Origin: Nocardioides jiangxiensis
Lineage (GTDB): Bacteria; Actinomycetota; Actinomycetes; Propionibacteriales; Nocardioidaceae
Direction: 5' to 3'
DNA length: 64,000 bases
Assembly: GCF_030580915.1 (NCBI RefSeq)
Contig: NZ_JAUQTA010000001.1
Coordinates: 682,001-746,000, forward strand
Shown: positions 59,443 through 64,000 of the stretch, piece after piece
Numbering within the stretch: position 1 is the first letter of the stretch
Layout of the letters: each line of letters begins with the position of its first letter
Program-made: the position numbers and the translations under genes
Notes under the pieces: generated by a model
Databases searched by the model: none
What the model saw: the letters and a program-made list of their open reading frames with translations, nothing else
What the model was told of the DNA's origin: nothing

Positions 59443-61040
59443 GGGGCGTCGCCCGCGTCGGAGGGCACGAGGGGCAGCGCCGACTGCCGCAGCAGGGCGC
59501 CCGCGCGGCGCGGAACGGTCAGCCGGAACTGGGCGCCCTTGCCCGGGCGGCCCCACGCCTGCAGCCATCCACCGTGCAGATGGGTGTCCTCGAGCGCGAT
59601 CGAGAGGCCGAGGCCGGTGCCACCCGACGTCCGCGTGCGGGCTGGGTCGGCCCGCCAGAACCGGTTGAAGACCAGGGCGGACTCCCCCACCGCCAGGCCC
59701 ACCCCGAAGTCACGGACGGTCACGGCCGCCGAGTGGTCGTCGCCGGCCACACGCACCACGACGCCGGTGTCGGCATCGGCGTGGTCGATCGCGTTGGTGA
59801 TCAGGTTGCGCAGGATCCGCTCGACCCGGCGGTGGTCGACCTCGGCCCTGACCGGCCAGTTCGCGATCTCGACGGTGACGGTGGTGCCCTGCTGCTCCGC
59901 CAGCGGTCGCGTCATGTCCACGACGCGACGGGCGAGCTCGCCGAGGTCGAGGTCCTCGACGTCGAGCGCGGCAGCGCCGGCGTCGAAGCGACTGATCTCG
60001 AGCAGGTCGCCGAGCAGTCCCTCGAAGCGGTCGAGCTCGGTCTGCAGCAGCTCGGCCGAGCGGGCCGTCACCGGGTCGAAGCCTCCCTTGGCGTCGTGGA
60101 TCACCTCGGCGGCCATGCGGACCGTCGTGAGCGGCGTACGCAGCTCGTGGGAGACGTCGGAGGTGAAGCGGCGCTGCACGCGCGAGAGCTCCTCCAGCTG
60201 GCGGATCTGCCGCTGGAGGTTGGCCGCCATCTGGTTGAACGACTGCGCGAGGCGCGCCAGGTCGTCCTCGCCCCGCACACGGAGGCGCTCCTCGAGCTGC
60301 CCCGCCGCCAGGCGCTCCGCGACGCGGCGGGCCATCCGGATCGGGGTGAGGACCTGGTGCGTGACGCCGAAGGTCAGCAGCGCGACCAGGACGAGGAGCA
60401 GAGCGCCGGCGGTGAGGAGCGCACGACCGACGAGGTCGATCGTCGCCTCCTCCTGCTGCATCGGGAAGAGGTACTCGATCACGTAGCGGCCCCGGTCGGC
60501 CGGGAGCACGACCACGTGGCCGACCGCCACGCCCGCGACGTCGACGTCACGGCGCGACGGGTCGACCGAGTCGATGCGGACGCGCGTGAACGCCCACGAC
60601 GGGCGGTCGCTGTCGACGAAGTGCCGAGTGAGTGAGCGCGGGACGGAGGAGACGTCCAGCCCCGGCGAGGACCGGACACCCGGTACCGCGCCGCGGCTGT
60701 CGCTGACCGGCCCGGTGAGCACGACCCCGAAACCCCGCACCTGCCCGAGCTCGGCGAGCGGCTCGAAGAGCAGCGCCACCTGCTCCGCCGTGTCGTAGTC
60801 CGTGCCCGGGATCGCGGCCAGCCGTGTCTCGACCTCGCGGGTCTCGTGGGCGGCCTCGGCGACGGAGGACTTCACCTTGGCGTCCACGAGGCCCGTGCGG
60901 ATCTCGCTCATGAGGAACCAGCCGGTCGCACAGATGACGAGCGCACCCAGGGCGATCGCACTCAGCACGATCCGGACCTGGAGCGACCGGCGCAGGAACG
61001 CCGGACCCCGGCGCAGCGCCACGGTCAGCCGACCGGACAT
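59439..61040 (-). CDS. mtrB: sensor histidine kinase MtrB
   Basis: 533 residues. Transmembrane helices at about 23-44 and 205-227 flank an extracytoplasmic sensor; then HAMP (L-T-P-I-R-M-A-R-R-V), the H-box F-T-S-D-V-S-H-E-L-R-T-P-L with His298, N-box N-L-I-T-N-A-I-D-H-A and G-box G-T-G-L-G-L. It phosphorylates MtrA and controls cell-wall and division genes. Starts 3 bp after mtrA and overlaps lpqB. Confidence 0.96.
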   Translation of the reverse strand: MSGRLTVALRRGPAFLRRSLQVRIVLSAIALGALVICATGWFLMSEIRTGLVDAKVKSSVAEAAHETREVETRLAAIPGTDYDTAEQVALLFEPLAELGQVRGFGVVLTGPVSDSRGAVPGVRSSPGLDVSSVPRSLTRHFVDSDRPSWAFTRVRIDSVDPSRRDVDVAGVAVGHVVVLPADRGRYVIEYLFPMQQEEATIDLVGRALLTAGALLLVLVALLTFGVTHQVLTPIRMARRVAERLAAGQLEERLRVRGEDDLARLAQSFNQMAANLQRQIRQLEELSRVQRRFTSDVSHELRTPLTTVRMAAEVIHDAKGGFDPVTARSAELLQTELDRFEGLLGDLLEISRFDAGAAALDVEDLDLGELARRVVDMTRPLAEQQGTTVTVEIANWPVRAEVDHRRVERILRNLITNAIDHADADTGVVVRVAGDDHSAAVTVRDFGVGLAVGESALVFNRFWRADPARTRTSGGTGLGLSIALEDTHLHGGWLQAWGRPGKGAQFRLTVPRRAGALLRQSALPLVPSDAGDAP

Positions 61041-61043
61041 GCC

Positions 61044-61748
61044 CTAGCTGCGTCCGGCCTTGTAGCCGACCCCGCGCACGGTGACGACGATCTCGGGGTT
61101 CTCCGGGTCGAGCTCGATCTTGGAACGCAGGCGCTGCACGTGGACGTTGACCAGACGGGTGTCGGCCGCGTGGCGGTACCCCCAGACCTGCTCCAGGAGC
61201 ACCTCGCGGGTGAAGACCTGCCACGGCTTGCGGGCGAGGCAGACCAGCAGGTCGAACTCGAGGGGCGTCAGGTTGACCGGAGCTCCGTCGCGGGTCACGG
61301 CGTGACCGGCGACGTCGATGGAGACCGGGCCGATGCTGAGGGTCTCCGGGGCGGGAGCGTCGAGGCGGCGTACGCGGGCGCGGATGCGGGCGACGAGCTC
61401 CTTGGGCTTGAACGGCTTGGTGACGTAGTCGTCGGCCCCGGACTCGAGACCGACGACCACGTCCACCGTGTCGCCCTTGGCCGTGAGCATGACGATCGGG
61501 ACACCGGACTCGGCGCGGATCTCCCTGCACACGTCGATGCCGTCCTTGCCGGGCAGCATCAGGTCGAGCAGGAGCACGTCGGGGCGGAACTCGCGGAACG
61601 CCGCGAGGGCCTGGTCGCCGCGTGCGCACACGCGGCTCTCGAACCCCTCCTGGCGCAGCACGATCGTGAGCATCTCGGCGAGGGAAGCGTCGTCGTCGAC
61701 GACGAGGACCTTCCCCTTGGTCGCGAAACCGACCGACTGCTCACTCAT
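61044..61748 (-). CDS. mtrA: response regulator MtrA (OmpR family)
   Basis: 234 residues. Receiver with V-V-D-D-D at 16-20, phosphoacceptor Asp62 in L-L-D-L-M-L-P, Thr in M-L-T-A-K-G-D and Lys in V-T-K-P-F. The C-terminal winged helix has L-T-P-L-E-F-D-L-L and R-H-A-A-D-T-R-L-V-N-V-H-V-Q-R-L-R. It is essential or near-essential in many actinobacteria. The ATG at 61748 is 25 bp from ahcY, so ahcY may share the transcript. Confidence 0.97.
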   Translation of the reverse strand: MSEQSVGFATKGKVLVVDDDASLAEMLTIVLRQEGFESRVCARGDQALAAFREFRPDVLLLDLMLPGKDGIDVCREIRAESGVPIVMLTAKGDTVDVVVGLESGADDYVTKPFKPKELVARIRARVRRLDAPAPETLSIGPVSIDVAGHAVTRDGAPVNLTPLEFDLLVCLARKPWQVFTREVLLEQVWGYRHAADTRLVNVHVQRLRSKIELDPENPEIVVTVRGVGYKAGRS

Positions 61749-61773
61749 CCCAGGACCCCGACGTGCTCGATGC

Positions 61774-63216
<1,443 letters not shown>

Positions 63217-63339
63217 GAATTTCCTCAAACGTGAAGAAGGGTGTCTTGCGGTGCATCTGCACTCGTCCGGGATCTCCCGCGCACGACAGTGACCCAGCGT
63301 ACAAGCGGGGCGCCGCGACGGACGACTCAGCGGCACCCC

Positions 63340-63357
63340 GGACGCCGCGCGGCGTCC
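63340..63357 (-). terminator. short hairpin after the DUF808 gene
   Basis: 18-bp perfect palindrome immediately after the DUF808 stop codon, 120 bp before the ahcY start. Modest stem; probably a terminator. Confidence 0.45.
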
Positions 63358-64000
63358 TCAGTGGGCCGCGTCGGGACCCGTGCGGTGCGGGAGGAGGTGG
63401 AGGACGACGGCCACGAGGGCACCCACGGCCAGCCCGACGACGGCGGAGCAGCCGGTGTTGACCAGCCAGCCCACCGCTCCCCCGTGCACCGCGTGCTCCA
63501 GGTGGTGGACCAGCTCGTACGGACCCTCCCACCAGCCGAGCTCGTGGACGTTGACGAGGAGGATGTGGCCGCCGACCCAGAGCATCGCGACGATGCCCAC
63601 CGTCGAGAGCGTCGAGAGCACCTTCGGCATGGCCGCGACCAGGCCGCGCCCGAACCTCTGCACGCCGGGCGACTTCCGTCCGGCCAGCAGCAGGCCCACG
63701 TCGTCCATCTTCACGATGGCGGCGACGACGCCGTAGACGCCGATCGTGATCGCGATCGCCACCACGACCAGGATCGCCAGGCGGGCCAGGAACGCCTCGT
63801 CCTTCACCGAGTCGAGCGCGATGACCATGATCTCGGTGGACAGGATGAAGTCCGTGCGGACGGCGCCGGCGATCAGCTGCTTCTCCTCGTGGGGCGTGTG
63901 CTCCACGGTCTCGAGGTCGCCGACGTGGTCGTCGTGGTGCGCGAACGCCTCCCACACCTTCTCCGCACCCTCGAACGCCAGGTAGGTGCCGCCCAGGATC
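63358..64000 (-). CDS. DUF808 (YedI-like) membrane protein, C-terminal part
   Basis: C-terminal 213 residues; the start lies beyond the right edge. The visible part opens with G-G-T-Y-L-A-F-E-G-A-E-K, then a His/Asp-rich loop (H-H-D-D-H), V-R-T-D-F-I-L-S-T-E-I-M-V-I-A-L, and four further hydrophobic helices, all typical of DUF808. It is an inner-membrane protein of unknown function. Confidence 0.9.
   Translation of the reverse strand, partial: ILGGTYLAFEGAEKVWEAFAHHDDHVGDLETVEHTPHEEKQLIAGAVRTDFILSTEIMVIALDSVKDEAFLARLAILVVVAIAITIGVYGVVAAIVKMDDVGLLLAGRKSPGVQRFGRGLVAAMPKVLSTLSTVGIVAMLWVGGHILLVNVHELGWWEGPYELVHHLEHAVHGGAVGWLVNTGCSAVVGLAVGALVAVVLHLLPHRTGPDAAH

Noticed and set aside
63217..63339. 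SAH or SAM riboswitch upstream of ahcY
   Set aside because: I looked for the conserved cores of known SAH/SAM aptamers in the minus-strand leader and found none; the leader is short with only generic hairpins.

Overview
This window reads as one contiguous piece of a high-GC actinobacterial chromosome. The GC content is near 70%, there are many GTG starts, stop and start codons often overlap as ATGA or GTGA, and many genes look leaderless. It carries the actinobacterial marker genes whiB7, adnAB, mycoredoxin, mtrAB-lpqB and TatB. The Rv3235-type, DUF6752, DUF6758 and PPA1309 proteins together suggest Nocardioides or a close relative; the genus is an inference. I see no phage, insertion sequence, CRISPR array, rRNA or tRNA.

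Layout. 1-30.3 kb largely follows the order known from the Mycobacterium Rv3193c-Rv3213c region: UPF0182 membrane protein, YlbL-type protease, zincin, whiB7, uvrD2, mycoredoxin, nudC, adnB, adnA, moeZ, TetR, DUF3107, DEAD-box helicase and a ParA-like ATPase. Extra genes are interspersed: MoaE, Nudix, PHP, crotonase, a RiPP-type cyclodehydratase-like protein, a secreted trypsin-like protease and an M6 metalloprotease. 30.4-36.1 kb holds an SDR with a His/Cys-rich N-terminus, MarC, a PHP phosphatase, DUF6758, a methyltransferase, a histidine phosphatase and a P450. 36.1-38.5 kb carries a mesaconyl-CoA-hydratase-like MaoC protein and an acyl-CoA dehydrogenase. 38.6-46.0 kb is the most accessory-looking part: a secreted phospholipase-D-like protein, then a tight operon (LicD-methyltransferase fusion, DUF6752, two sulfotransferases), divergent from a membrane-anchored fusion of an EEP phosphodiesterase and an alkaline-phosphatase-like domain. 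46.0-49.4 kb has the conserved set MgtE_N/CBS, DUF1003, Mrp, TatB. 49.4-64 kb has a LysM/Rv3235 pair facing secA, then AlkZ/YcaQ glycosylase, a LuxR-type regulator, hpf, comF, lpqB-mtrB-mtrA, ahcY and a partial DUF808 protein.

How the genes work together. Several conserved systems are visible: double-strand break resection and DNA repair (AdnAB, UvrD2, AlkZ), redox and NAD/RNA-cap control (mycoredoxin, NudC), antibiotic-stress response (WhiB7), sulfur carrier activation (MoeZ, MoaE), protein export (SecA, TatB), envelope homeostasis (MtrAB-LpqB) and ribosome hibernation (HPF). The best-resolved regulatory element is the whiB7 leader. It has a candidate promoter, a 66-codon uORF with a strong Shine-Dalgarno, an intrinsic terminator with a U-tract, and a competing antiterminator whose 5' arm lies inside the end of the uORF. 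The least explained locus is the LicD-methyltransferase/sulfotransferase operon with its divergent EEP-AP fusion gene, which may decorate and turn over an envelope polymer.
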